From Pontederia crassipes (Eukaryota; Streptophyta; Magnoliopsida; Commelinales; Pontederiaceae), in the NCBI GenBank assembly GCA_030549335.1, contig CM060196.1, forward strand, positions 6,091,501 to 6,155,500: 64,000 nt of DNA. Reading direction: 5' to 3'. The notes beneath the pieces are model-generated. The model was not told where the DNA came from and searched no databases. It worked only from the letters and a program-made list of their open reading frames with translations. Position 1 is the stretch's first letter; each line of letters opens with the position of its first letter. The translations under genes and the position numbers were made by a program. Below are positions 26,165 through 39,800 of this stretch, piece after piece.

Positions 26165-27572
26165 TCAAGAAGGATTTCCTTAGCAAAGTTTCTGACTTGA
26201 GACATATCTCCTTATGCAATGTGCTTTATAGGATCATCTCTAAAATCCTGGCTCAGAGGCTCAAGCCCATTCTTAATTCCTTAATTGATAAATGTCAACC
26301 TGCTTTCATTGCTCATAGATCTATCTAGGATAACATCATAATTGCTCAGGAGCTTACACATTCTATTGCCAAAGGTAGAAAGAAGTCCCTATTGTTTAAA
26401 ATTGACGTGGAGAAGGCTTTTTGATAGGGTTTCCTAGTCTGCTATTGAAACTATCCTCAAACATATGAACTTTCCTCCTCTCTTCATATCATGAATTCTT
26501 ACCTGTATCAAATCTCTCATTTTTACTTGCCATGCCATCTGGAATTCAGCAACAGCCAATTATGCCCTCTTGGAACCTCCGATGGAGGCTCTGCGTTATG
26601 CCTAAGATCAAAACCTTTCTTTGGAAATTGTTGCGAAGCTTCCTACTGCTAATACTTTGGCTCAGTTTATTCCTTCTTTGAGTCCTGTTTGCAAGATTTG
26701 TGCTTCTAATATTGAGGATGTTAGCCACTTGTTTTTTGCTTGCCCATTTGCTATTCGGTTCTGGTCTATTGCTCAAGCTAACCTCAAGTTTATTTTTGAA
26801 CTTTTTCCTCATTGGTCTGATAGCTCTTGGTTGCTTGAGGGATCCACCTTAAATCATAGTTCAAGACTAAAGTTGAGATCTTTTATTGGAGTGTGTTTAT
26901 GGGGACTGTGGTGTGCTAGAAATGAAACTGTTTTAAATTTCAGGATGGCAATCACATGGTCGGTTTGGCAGAGAGTCTTATCCATTTATGATGCTTATAT
27001 CACCTGCCAGGTTCCTGAGGCACTCACATTATCCCCCCATGGCCAGTCCTTGGCTCGATGGGAGCCCCCAGATGTGGGGTGGACTAAACTTAACACGGAT
27101 GGCGCTTTTACGATTTCTGGTGAGCTGGGTGGCATGAGTTTTATTTGTCGCTCTCACAATCTTTCTTTTTTGACTGCAGGTTCGTTAGTAAGGAGATGCC
27201 ATGGCGCGCTTGAGGCCGAGGCGTGGGCACTGCTCGAGGGAGTCAAATGCTATATTCGGATGGACTTTTCGGTCCTCCATATTGAGACTGATTCTCAGAT
27301 TTTGGTGAATGCGATTTTTAGCTCCAAGCCGACGCCCTGGGCTATCAGATATATTGCCAAAGATATTACGTCCTTACTTTCATTTTTTGGGCATTACAAG
27401 ATTTTGCATTGTAATAGGAAATCAAACTCTGTAGCGCATTTTTTACCCATTTTGCTTGTCGTCTATCGTACGATGTTTTTTGGAAAGGTCATCCACCTTC
27501 AGAAGCCCTTCAATCCTTGTATTTTGACAACTCTCGATGCTATATTAATCATTAAGTGATCTTTCCTTGAAA
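26165..27572 (+). mobile_element. Defective L1-type LINE (reverse transcriptase fragment, zinc-binding and RNase H regions)
   Basis: The left part encodes the reverse-transcriptase block ISLCNVLYRIISKILAQRLK and LLFKIDVEKAF, broken by a stop and a one-base frameshift near 26420. The middle of the reverse transcriptase is missing. The long frame 26621-27559 then runs through the zf-RVT region (CKICASNIEDVSHLFFACPF, LWGLWCARNETVL) into a plant RNase H-like domain (WTKLNTDGAF, EAEAWALLEGV, HIETDSQILV, HCNRKSNSVAH). It ends in a short A-run that a Mutator-like MITE has entered. It is 5'-truncated and internally deleted. Confidence 0.85.
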
Positions 27573-27580
27573 AAAAGGAG

Positions 27581-27976
27581 TAGGGGTGTTCACGGGTCGG
27601 GTTGGACCCGACCCGTGAACAAATCCGACCCGACCCGAACAAATTTGGCCGGGTCAGGTCCAATTTTCTTTTTTTTTTAAATTTTTTCTTACTATTTTTG
27701 TATTTATTTAATATTTAAAATATTATTTTATATATATTTTAAATCATAAAATAAAGTTTTAAACCATTGAATGTTATTTCTGCAATTAGAATATTTTTTT
27801 CAAATTTTAATTTTTTTTAAAATCAAATATAAGCTTGAGTTTAAATAAAAAAGGAAAAAAATTAAAAAAAATAAAAAAATCGGGTCATTCGGGTCGGATC
27901 GGATCACCTCGAGTTGGAAAAATCCAACCCGTTCGAGTCAAATTCGGGTTGGGTGGGGTTTGGGTCGGACACCCCT
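27581..27976. mobile_element. Mutator-like MITE with 9-bp TSD
   Basis: Starts taggggtgttcacgggtc and ends gggtcggacacccct, imperfect inverted repeats rich in GGGTCGG motifs around a very AT-rich core. The duplication aaaaaggag flanks it at 27572-27580 and 27977-27985. No coding capacity. Confidence 0.75.
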
Positions 27977-28004
27977 AAAAAGGAGGTCAAGGCGTGCGAG
28001 TGAT

Positions 28005-28530
28005 CTAATTTTTTTAGTTCATTTTTTGAGTTATTTCATAAATTTTCTTTAAACTATTATAATTTTTCACATCTGATTTCAAAAACTACGAATTTATTTT
28101 TTTATCCTTAAATTATCATGATTTTTTTTTATTTTAGTCCTTACATTTTTTTGTTACTTTTGATTTTTTTTATTTATGAAAAGACTAATTTATCCCTTCT
28201 TCTGTGAAACATTAAATGATAAATATAAAAAAGATAAAAACATAAAAAAAATCAAGAAGAGGGTATTTAGACTTTCTCATAAATAATAATTTTTTTACCA
28301 CTTTAATCCTTTCAATGTTTTTATTTTTATATTTATTATTTCATATTTTTATGGAGTAAGAGATAATTTAATCTTTTCATAAATGAAAAAAATAAAAGTA
28401 ATAGAAAATATAAATGAATGGAAGGACTAAAATGAAAAAGTCACGATAATTTAAGAATTTTAAAAAATAAGTTTATAATTTATGAAAAATTTATAAAAAT
28501 AACCGTTATTTTTTTTGGATGACGAGTAAG
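28005..28530. mobile_element. AT-rich long-inverted-repeat element
   Basis: The left half (agttcattttttgag, ttaaattatcatga, ttttagtcctt) returns inverted in the right half (aaggactaaaa, acgataatttaa, ataaccgttatt). Its style matches the inverted repeats of the 50656-51329 element (aaacttttacga and tttcacatttgtgaaaag types). Borders are approximate and no target-site duplication was fixed. Confidence 0.5.
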
Positions 28531-29067
28531 TTAAAGAATGGTGTAGTTAGGATCCATACGTCAATATATAAGACGTTTGGCTGACCCTACCCTATATTGT
28601 AATTTGATTAAAAATATAAGAGAGACTCACGTCGTATATACAATTATTCGGTTGAGAAAATGTTAATCTATTATATTAATGTACTTATCTCTGTATGGAA
28701 TTTATTACATATTATAACTTAACTACAAATTTTGAGTTTGCTAATATGTATTTTATAATTCCTAAAAAAATATTTTAAAATGATTGATCGAATTCTAGTT
28801 CTGGGTTCAAATCGGTACATGAGTCGAGTCCAGAGAGGTCGGGACGACCTGGTTTGTTGTTTCCGATCTGGTGATGCACAACTAAATTATCATGTTCAAT
28901 ACAATTTGACCGTTATTTCGTGTGCTTTTTTTTTCCCGACTTTTAACTCCCTCCAAAAATTCCTCATCCACAGAAGAACAAACACAAAGAGGAGGCAGCC
29001 AAAAGAACAGGACGCTACTAAGCGCCCAAACGCTAGAACTAAAAATTAAGTTCTATCCGTCACAGAG
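28531..29067. other. Upstream region of the plastid fibrillin-like gene
   Basis: AT-rich, becoming GC-richer after 28970, where the leader probably lies. No other gene was seen. Confidence 0.4.
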
Positions 29068-32000
29068 ATGGCCACTTCGTTCATCTCCCCGCCTCCTCCC
29101 GTTATCCACACCGAGCGACACCACCTCTGCCTCGAAACCACCAGCCCTTTCCTTCCCATATCCCCAAGCCGTCACGGCCGCCGGCGTCGGCGGCTCCTCC
29201 CAGTGTCAGCAGCGACGCCGGAGCTTGGATCAGTGGGGAAGAAGGACCAGAAGAAAGAAGATGGCTCGGTTGGTATCCTCGATCCTTATTCAGAGGGAGC
29301 TGTAGGGTAATGTCTAATGACTGGCCCTTTTGTAGCCTGTGGCAGAGAGCGTGAAGGTGCTCAAGGCTGCGGCCAAGACAAGGAAGGTTCCGGCGCAGCA
29401 AGTTCTGGCCGCTCTGGCCGCAGTCAAGAAGAACAAGGCGGAGCCGACAGCGTTCCTGGAGACCCTTGGCGGGACGCAGTCGCCTGGAAGGACTTGGATG
29501 CTCATCTTCACTGCCCAGGTAACGGAGTCCCCAATTGTCTGCAAATAGTTGGTTGAAGATTCTTGCAATTTTTTCTTACAAGTTGTTGCTTGTGCGTGCT
29601 GTGGATTCGTGATGATTAGGGAGAGTTGGAGAAGGGACGGTACTTCCCAATTACTGCCGTTCAAAGATTTGATGCTGCGGTGAGATTCATGCTATTTCGT
29701 GTTTAATCATTTTCTCATGGAAAGATAGATTTTTTTTTCTGACGATAAAATTATGAATGATTTTATGCTGTTTCTTATTATTTGATCGCTGCTGCATGGC
29801 GTATTAGGGAATACATTTAAGCCATACGAGTAGGAACACCGATCTACATTGTAAAAAGTGGTGAAAGCCAAAATTCATATGACAGATGGTCAGAGAGCCT
29901 GTTGATTGCAGTATTCTGTAATTTTTTCTGCTTAAACAGAGTGACCACATCATGCCATCCTTAGCATTATCAGTCAACACATGTCTTAAAGGATAATTTA
30001 CAACAGCTTTAGGATTACTGCAGTTCATAGTAGAATCATGAACTCATAGGATCTGAATCAGGGAATGACATTTAAGTTTTGAAAGATGCTTAATATCTTT
30101 CTCACAGAATGGAAGTGTGTTTATATTAAGTCAGGTTTTGTTACTATTTTTTTTAATCTCAACATGCAAAATTATTTAGTATTTGTACTTTTCTATCACA
30201 ACATAAATGTGAAAATTCAATCTATTAAAATTTTGATCTTTACTTAGTTGAGAACTACATAAAAGCATTATTAACTTGGTTCAGTATGGTGAGTTTATAT
30301 GATCCAGGTATATGTCCATCCATTTGATATTTCATGTTTCACAGAAATAAACTGTTAGAGTTGGTGAATACTTCAGGGCCCCTTGTTTCTCACACCGGAT
30401 TCACCCACGTGAGCTTAGGGGAATCTGAGTATTACCCAATTAACAGTATTGCTGGCGTACGAACGAAAGGGGGGGTTCGGGGGGCCCCGCCCCCCGACGG
30501 CGGTCCCGAAACCTAGACGGGTTTTGGGCTTTTGTTTAGCCGGCCCGTGTGGTTCGGATTAGGTTTTTTCTCTGTTTTGTTCGGGTTTTGAACCCGCTTG
30601 GAGAGGCTATTTATAGCTTATTTTCAGATGTAATCTGTGCGACGGCTGAAAACCTAAACGATATAGTGGAACTTCTTTGCAGGACGTAGCCCTAATCTTA
30701 AGGGTGAACCTGGGTAAATTCGTGTGTCTCCTCTATTTTTTCTTGCAATCTCTCTGCGATCTTCTCTCCCTGTTCTCGAATTTTCCCATCAATTGGTATT
30801 AGAGCACATGTTGTTCAAGGAATTAGGGTTTATTCGAGATGTCAGGAGGGTCGCGAATCGAGATAGAAAAATTTGATGGAACGTGATTTGATCTCTGAAA
30901 GATGAAGATGAAGGATCTCCTTTGTGATCGAGATCTTTGGACGGCAATCGAGAAGGAGAGACCAGGCATGGAGGCGGCGAAGGTCGCGGACGAGGCCTCC
31001 TCCAGTCAGGCAGATCCAAAGGCGATCGAAGAGTGGGATCGGATTGATAGAAAGACGAAGGGTTTGATTCGGCTGTGTCTCGCAGATTCAATTCTTACGA
31101 ATGTGATGGGCGAACCTGCCAGAGATCTGTGGAGGAAGTTGGAATCCCTATATCAAAGTAAGTCGTTGGTTAACAAGTTATTTCTGAGGAAGAAATTGTA
31201 CAATCTTCGGATGTAGGAGGGTGACTCATTTTCTACTCATCTTTATAATTTTAACACGGTGATCAGTCAACTTGTATCAATCGGTGTTAAGTTTCAAGAT
31301 GATGATAAGGTAATAACATTGCTCTGTTCGCTGCCGGATTCATGGGACAATCTGATTGTTGTGATTAGTGGCGGGGATAAAGAACTTTCGTATGAAAGTG
31401 TATGTGCTGCCTTGTTATCAGAGGAAATACGGAGAAAGGGATCAGCAAGTTCTGGTAAAGAGGCGCTAGCGACCAGAGAAAGGCAACCAGAAAGGAATCA
31501 AAATCAGAGAGGGAGATCCAAATCTCGTGGGCGTTCGAAGAGTAAAGATAAGAAGGTGCAATGCTGGAGATGTCAAGAGTGGGGCCATCTGAAATGAGAT
31601 TGCAAAAACAAGCCGGTTCATAAGAAAGAAACTGAGTCAACCTCGGACAAAAAGGAGGCTGAGGTAGGGGATATGTATCTGGCTTCTGCATGTACGGCAC
31701 AATCATATAAAGATGTCTGGCTTATTGACACTGGTGCTTCGTACCACATGACGCCTCATAAACATTGGTTCTGTGAATATGAAGAGTATAATGGTGGGGA
31801 TGTCATGCTCGGAGATGACACTGCGGTTCAGATTGTTGGACGTGGCAGAGTAAAGTTGAGGATGAATGATGGTACGGTGAAGACTCTACCAGATGTGATG
31901 CATATACCACTTATGAGCATGAGTTTATTATCTGTTGGTACAATGGCTGACTCGGGTATTATATTCAGTTGCGACAAGGATTCGTGCAAGATGATCAGAG

Positions 32001-35000
32001 GGTCGATTGTAATTGCACGAGGGGTTCGCTATGGCACGTTGTACAAGTTGCTCGGAGAGACAATATCTGTGGGATGTGGATTTATTTCTGAAGAGGCCAA
32101 AGAAGATGAAGACAGCAAATCTATGTTGTGGCATCGGAGATTAGGCCATATCAGTGAAAAAGGACTCTCCACTATAGTATCAAGTCAGATGGTAGAAGGA
32201 GTTCCGGATTGTTCTGTGGGCTTCGGGTTCTGTGAACATTGCCTCCATGGAAAACAGAACCGAGTCAGTTTTCAACACATAGGTTCAAGAGCAACGAAGA
32301 TTCTCGAACTGATTCATAGTGATGTCTTTGGACCGACTCCGACTCCATCTATTGGAGGGTCCATGTACTATGTTTCTTTTATAGATGATTTTTCGAGATA
32401 TAGTTGGATTTATTTTATCAAGAATAAATCAGATGTATTCGATAAGTTTCGAGAATTTAAAGTTTTGGTGGAAAATCGATTGAGCTGCAAGATCAAGGTC
32501 CTTCGTACAAATAATGGAGGTGAATTTTGTTCAGATAAGTTTGAGCAGTTCTGCGTGGACAATGGTATTGCTAGGCAGAAGACAACTCCATATACACCTG
32601 AGCAGAATAGAGTAGCTGAAAGGTTAAATCGGTCACTCATAGAGAAGGCCAGATGTATGCTGAGTTGGGTTGAATTGGGGCAAGAATTCTGGGCAGAAGC
32701 TGTAGCCACAGCAAACTACCTGAAGAACCGCTCACCGACTTCATCAGTGAAGGATCAGACACCTTATGAGGCAATGTTTGGGAAGAAGCCAAATTTGTCT
32801 CATGTTCGGGTGTTCGGATGTGACGCATATGTTCATATACCCAAGGAAAAGCGGGGTAAGCTTGATAGTAAATCTGAAAAGAACATATTTGTCGGATACA
32901 AGGAAGGGATCAATGACTACAAACTGTGGAATCCAAAGTCAAGGACTATTGTTTACAGCAGGGATGTTGTTTTTCGTGAATCACGTTCCCAAGTTGAAGT
33001 TCAAAAATGTGATGAACCTAAGAAAGTGGTAGTGCTTGAAGAAGATTCTGATTCTGAAACTTCAGAGGTGGATGCACAAGATACTTCAATTGAGTCTGTT
33101 ACAGAATCAGATCAAGAGAACTCGATTAATGAAGTTGAAGATGCAGATTCAGATGAAGACCCAGATATTGGTACTACCATACCAGTTCTCAGGAGATCGA
33201 CACGAGAAAGAAGAGCACCTTTGAGATACTCTCTTAGTGCTCTGAGTTCGTTTCATGCTTTGAGCATCATCGGAGAAGAACCTAGTTCTGTAAAAGATGC
33301 AAGGTCTATGGATGATGCAAAACAGTGGGAGCTTGCTATGACAGATGAGATGCAATCACTGGATAAGAATGAAACATGGAGCTTGTGTCAATTGCCTAAG
33401 GATAGAAAGGCAATTGGTTGCAAATGGGTATTCAAGCGAAAGCTGAAACCGGATGGGACTGTGGAGAAGTACAAGGCAAGACCGGTAGTTAAAGAGTACT
33501 CTCAGGTTGAGGGAGTCGACTATGATGAGATTTTCTCTCCCGTGACGAAAATGACTTCGATCAGATTTGTTCTATCTCTGGCAGCAGCATATAATCTTGA
33601 GGTAGAGCAGATGGATGTGAAGACGGCATTCCTTCATGGGGACTTGGAGGAAGAGATATATATGAGGCAACCAGAAGGCTTTGAAGTTCAAGGTAAAGAG
33701 AAGCTAGTGTGCAAATTGAAGAAGTCTTTGTATGGATTGAAGCAGTCGCCAAGGATGTGGTACCAGAAGTTTGATACGTACATGCTCGAACTCAAGTTTG
33801 TACGTTCAGATTCAGATCACTGTGTTTACGTGAAGAGAGTTGGCGATCAATTTGTCATTCTTACACTGTATGTGGATGACATGTTACTGATTGAAAACAG
33901 TATGAAGATGGTAAATTCAGTGAAGAGTTTGTTAGCCAAGAAGTTTGAGATGAAAGACTTAGAACCGGCGAATTTTATTTTGGGTATGCAGATTAGAAGA
34001 GATCGTCAGAAGCGAAAGTTGTGGCTAGGACGTGAGAAGTACATAAAAGAAGTGTTGAAGAAATTTAACATGACAGACTGCAAGACAGTGGGTACTCCTA
34101 TGTCTCTAGGAACCAAACTTTCTGCAGAGCAATGCCCGAAGACGGATGAAGAAGCTGAAGAGATGGATCGTGTGCCATATGCAAGTGTAGTGGGCAGCTT
34201 GATGTATGCCATGGTGTGCATGTGTCCAGATATAGCCCAAGCAGTGAGAGTCTTGAATCGATATATGTCTAACCCAGGCAGGGAACATTGGAATGCTATG
34301 AAGAGAGTTTTCAGGTACCTTCGTGGAACTTCAAATTTTTCGTTGTGTTTTGAAGGTACAAGGAAAAGAAAGATGCTTGATATTGTGGGCCATGTAGATG
34401 CTGATTGGGTGGAGACATTGATAGTAGACGATTCACTAGCGGATATATTTTTACATTATTTGGGGCTGCACTAAGTTGGATGAGCAAGAGACAAAGCGTG
34501 GTAGCACTTTCTTCTACAGAAGCAGAATATATGGCTCTTACTCATGCTGCAAAAGAGGTCATATGACTACGGCGATTGTGTGCTTGGAGCTCGGATTTGA
34601 GCAAGGTGCTATAGAGGTGAGATCTGATAATCAATGTGCTATTCAGTTAGCTAAGAATCCCGCATTTCACTCACGCACAAAGCATATTGACATCCAATAC
34701 CACTTTATTCGGGAAAATGTGAAAAAGAAAGAGGTTCAGCTTGAAAAGGTTGATACAACAGAGAATAGTTCTGATTTTCTGACTAAGTTGATACAACATG
34801 TGTAAAGTTTGAGTGGTGCTCTACTGCTGTCGGATTGAAGAAGAATGTTGTTGGCAAGGCTCTCATTGGTGTGAAGTATCTACCAAGTGAGAGAATGTTA
34901 GAGTTGGTGAATACTTCAGGGCCCCTTGTTTCTCACACCGGGTTCACCCACGTGAGCTTAGGGAATCTGAGTATTACCCAATTAACAGTATTGCTAGCGT

Positions 35001-36841
35001 ACGAACGAAAGGGGGGGTTCGGGGGGCCTCGCCCCCCGATGGCGGTCCCGCTCGCCGGTGAGCGGGCGGGGGTTCGGGGGCAGCGCTCCCGAAACCTAGA
35101 CGGGTTTTGAGCTTTTGTTTAGCCGGCCCGTGTGGTTCGGATTAGGTTTTTTCTCTGTTTTGCTCGGGTTTTGAACCCGTTTGGAGAGGCTATTTATAGC
35201 TTATTTTCAGATGTAATCTGTGCGGCGGCTAAAAACCTAAACGATATAGTGGAACTTCTTTGCAGGACGTAGCCCTAATCTCAAGGGTGAACCTGAGTAA
35301 ATTCGTGTGTCTCCTCTATTTTTTCTTGTAATCTCTCTGCGATCTTCTCTCATTGTTCTCGAATTTTCCCATCATAAACGTCGGGTATTTCTTTTCAACT
35401 GAACTGCGAATAATCTGCATGCAGCCTTCCTTGTAATTATTGCACATTGTTTATCTGCAATATGCCCTCAATTTACAATAATCACTGTCGTGCTAACTGA
35501 TGTTGAATAAAGGTATCAGATATACATTGTTACTCTGTAATTCTACTGTTGTCAGTATAATCCCCAACATCAATTTATTTTCATCTCATAAAGAGGTTGA
35601 ATGCAGAAGAATTATACTTCCTAACAAAAAGGCTATTTTTTATGAAATGGGTTTTAGAAGACAACAAAATTAAGATTCCTTGGTGATTGAATTCGCTTGG
35701 TCATTCTGTGTGTGTACATAAAATATACATCATATTTATATTTAGCGAGGTAACCTTCTATAGAGGAAGGAAAGATTATTCACTCTAAGGATAATTGCAC
35801 TGTCCAAATAGCTTAAGCTTCTCATGCCATGCATCTACATCACTTTTAATATGATGTTGAATTGACTTTTCTTCATCCAAATAGCTTAAACTTGTAATGT
35901 GCTATATAAAGAAGACACTTTTCCTGGAGTTGTGAGGAACCAATTGATTCATCATCCTTACTATGATGTTGAATTGACTTTTCTTTTTAAATTTCCTTCA
36001 GAACAATGAAAATCCTATCGTTCCTCATTTTGTAAATATTTCTTAATTGCTAGGAATTTTGCATCTGCCATACTAAGTCCTTGAAAATAGTAGCATCATT
36101 GACAAGTTAGTTGACTGTGATAACTTCATTGGTTACCGGCCATGTTTTTATAGCTAAAAAAATATGGGCATAAAGTAAACTCAAATGAGTAATATACTAA
36201 TTGAATTGATAGAGGCCCTTTATTTTACTTAATTTATGCCCTGAGGATAACATTAAGGCCAAATGTTAACCAAACTAATATCCCATTAACATCTAAAGTT
36301 TCTTTTGTGCTTTGCTACAGGTTACATATTTTAGATTACAGACAATGAGTGACACTGATAACTGGGAGTCTAGGTTATGCTTTGAAATATAACATGGGAG
36401 TTTCCAAGAGTTAAATGTAATGTATCTGCTTCATTTTTTTGTAACTTCTCTGCTTATTTGATGTGGAAGGTCAAGTTGTGAAGCTTTTTTCCGTAGAACT
36501 TGGAAACTTTTTGCATCATAACATGGTCACCAGAGTAACATTGACTTGGATCACACCAGGGGAAGAGGATTGAGAATGGAGTCTATCTAGGTCCGCTTGG
36601 TTGCCTAACTTTCGAAGGTCAATTTTCATGGAAGAACCGGATATTGGCATTCATCTTCCAGAGCATTCGCATCAAGATTGGTCCATTTGGTCCCTTGCAG
36701 CTCAGTCTGGGACAGGAGGTGAGGGAGCCTACCACCAAGGATCCATTCTTCATCTGGTTCTACATAGATGAGGAGATTGCTGTTGCTCAAGGTAGAAGTG
36801 GAGGCATTGCATTCTGGTGTCGTTGTCAACGTGTAACATAG
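29068..36841 (+). CDS. Plastid fibrillin-like (PAP-type) conserved protein, split by a Copia insertion in intron 3
   Basis: Exons: first exon from ATG 29068, then 29336-29518, 29620-29679 and 36560-36841 (TAG 36839-36841). Exon 1 (MATSFISPPPPVIH, then SPSRHGRRRRR) looks like a plastid transit peptide. Exon 2 carries ESVKVLKAAAKTRKV and GRTWMLIFTAQ. Exon 3 carries GELEKGRYFPITAVQRFDAA. Exon 4 reads GKRIENGVYLGPLGCLTFEG to FIWFYIDEEIAVAQGRSGG and RCQRVT. The last block resembles the D-E-[LI]-x-[IV]-x-[RQ]-G-x-x-G signature of PAP/fibrillin proteins; function is otherwise unknown to me. The exon 1/2 border is uncertain: the frame needs a donor at 29302 (34-nt intron) or 29269 (67-nt intron). Intron 3 is 6880 nt because of the retrotransposon. 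The frame is otherwise intact. Confidence 0.7.
29680..30352 (+). other. Intron 3 sequence left of the Copia element
   Basis: Ordinary AT-rich intron sequence without a further exon that I can recognise. It ends in the target-site duplication taaac (30348-30352). Confidence 0.5.
30353..35374 (+). mobile_element. Complete but inactive Ty1/Copia LTR retrotransposon
   Basis: The 5' LTR is 30353-30791 and the 3' LTR 34896-35374; both run from TGTTAGAGTTGG to TTTTCCCATCA. The duplication taaac flanks it (30348-30352, 35375-35379). A primer-binding site of initiator-Met type, TGGTATTAGAGC, lies at 30794-30805, and a purine tract precedes the 3' LTR. The LTRs are close, but the 3' copy carries about 40 extra bases near 35050. 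Domain order (gag, protease, integrase, reverse transcriptase, RNase H) is the Copia order; the gag start resembles the Tork group. It lies in the sense orientation inside intron 3 of the fibrillin-like gene. Confidence 0.95.
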
Positions 36842-39800
36842 TGCAATCATAAGAATGATTTCAACTGCTATAATCTTATGCCATTTTAGCCTCCGCTTGT
36901 TTATATTATCAGGTGATCATATCGTCACATGCGAGGTGGGAAATCTCATAATCCTCATTTTCTTCATGTATTTGAATTGAGTTTGACTATAATGACGAGG
37001 ATGTAAGTTGATATTTCAGTGGTTTATATATTCTTATGAATGCAGGCATATCTTTAGTTGTTGAGAAAACAAGGGTCCATTTTGTTTGATTGTTTTTTTT
37101 TATTTTTTTATACAATGATAAGGGGAGCATGCTTGGTTTAATTTATAAAATATTTTATTAAACAATTTCTAAAACTAGAAAATGCAAAACAAAAAGATCG
37201 TATTTGTAACGCCCGACTGTTAAAAAAAAAAGAGAAGAAGAAGAGGAAGAGTCGAGCCTTCCTCTTCCTCTTCTCCACCTTCTCCCCTTCCTTTCCTCTC
37301 CTTAATGGTTGAACAGTTCAGGAGAGGGGAGATCAAGGGAATGCTAAAACTATAAAACCCTCACTCTCCACTCCCTCTCACATTTTTCTTCTCTTCTCTT
37401 CTCTCTCTCACACTCTCTGTTCCTCCTCCGGAGCGCACAAGCAGCAGAGGCAGACAGCGGTGTTTCGATGAGACCCGTCGGCGTGGACGACGCGGTGAAC
37501 GACGACGAGCAGCAGTATTATACGCGAGGACGAACCATAATTTCGTAGGCTTTAAGGTGTGTTGTTCGGGATCTGGGTCATGGTTGATTCCAGAGGGATT
37601 TGCATGCTTTAAGGACTTGTAGAAATCACATTATGTAGTTAGAATAATGATGCTGATTGATTTCTTCATGTTTCCATGATAATACCGAATGATTTCATGA
37701 TATTATGACTTGAGCATATGATGAATGATTCATTTTACGAAAGTATGATTTAAGTATGAAATCTATGATTTGAATACGTTCCTGAAGCATTATAAATGTT
37801 AGGAATCATATTGATACAAGCCTAGGAATGTTTGCAGTGAAAAGTGATTGAAAACTTGAGGATTCAACTTTCTGTTGAACAAAAACGGTCGACCGATACC
37901 ATTTTGGGCGTCCGTTTCAGTTCGGCAAGAGTGTTGTCACAACCATAACGGGCGACCGTTTTCTATAACGGTCGACCGTTATAGACCAGAACGGAAGCTC
38001 GATATTCTTTCGAACGACTGAATTGTAAAATGTCGAGACCCGACAATGGTGACATGACCAATCGGACGACCAATATAATTAACGATCGACCGTTCTGGGT
38101 CTCCTCGCCGGGAAAATTTCCGACCGTCGACGGAGAAATACGACTGATCATCGACGAAGAAGATGGCACTGTTCATAACGGTCGACCAAATTTCCTCATG
38201 GTCGACCGAAAGTACGATTATGAAATGAATAAAGAACGAGCATCAAATGGTTGACCGCTACCTTTCCGGTCGATCGAAAGACTGATAAACGAGCATCTAT
38301 TTTATGTTATCGGACGACCGCTAATTTTGACTTATAACGGGCGACCGTTTTATTAATGGTCGACCGTTATGTGGACAAAAAAGAACATGACTTAAATCGA
38401 ACTTCTCTGATTTATAAATCTTCTGTCCAACTGATTTGTTAAAGAATTAAATGAACTTAAAGAAGATCTAGAACTTTGCTCCATATGGCCTTGACAAATC
38501 TACGAATTTGAAGACAGGTCCACATGATTTGGAGCTATGCTTTATACGACCTTGATCGATCTTTGAAATGAAAGAAAGGTCCATTATGATGAGGGAAGTT
38601 ATGCGAGCCCTAAGCAAGGCGCTTCCACACGAATTATCATTTATCCTATGTAGATGGGAGTTTTTTCCTCTATAGATGCGTCCTCATGGTACGAGATCAT
38701 CCCAGCCCGATGGGGCTGGCCGTGACATTGATCACCCATTGACCCACAATAGTCTAGATAGTAGCACTACGAGTGCAGGCAATGGTTTTTCCCTAAAAGA
38801 ATGAAGAGCTTTTCTAATGGAAATGGAATGGAATGAAATGAAATGGAATGGAAATGAAATAAAAGAAATGAAATGATTGAACAAATGAAAGAATGAAAAT
38901 ATAGATTAATGAATGGTCCCAAATGAATGAAAGAACTTGAATGATGAGCAAGTGCTCATGACACTTTATTCATCATTTACATTGATCCATTTTCCATCAC
39001 ATACGATTTATATATTTTACTCCATGCTTATTCTGATGGAATTTTCGTATGACTTATATGAACTCACACTTAACTTTATATTAATGGTTGAGCTTGCTCC
39101 CCTGTGTGATCTCCACAGATACTTGATGGTTGCTCATGACGTGATGGTGTGTGCGCGGCGGCTTCGCTCTGGGTGGCATGTGCATGTGGTTATGATTACG
39201 TCTAGTATGAGTCGTGTGTTTATCCGTTATACTAAGTGGCATATCTACCCAGATGGGTCTTATCATGTCATGGTCGACCGTCATCATTTTTATGTTTAGC
39301 ACTCATACTTTTATCTTTACTATTTCAGACATGAGTCTATGAGATGTTATCCTTTGCTTCCGCACTATGTTTCTTATCAAGACAGTTGACATAAGTTAAC
39401 CTTCTTTTGCTTTCGCATTCTTCCTTTATTGTTGTATTATTTTATTTGGCAAGTCTTCCGCTTACGTGTCATTTTTTTTTTACCATTTGGATCAACAAAA
39501 GAGTCAAATAGAAGAAGAATAGGATAGCACACGAGAGGAGATTGCACCACGTGGTGGGTCGAATTTCGGGGCGCTACAATATTTGTGCGCCTTGCCATAT
39601 CATATGAGAACCAAAATGCTACCTGTGAAATGAAATATAAGATTGGGACTTTACATGCTCTTGCAATGTCCATCTCTAAGGCAAAGCTTCAAGCCTAGGA
39701 AAATCACAATAAAGGACTACAACCCAAAAATTCTATTATTAAGACTTCCTTCTTAACATTTGTTCTCATACATCTCGGTCTTAAAAGGTACATAAAAATT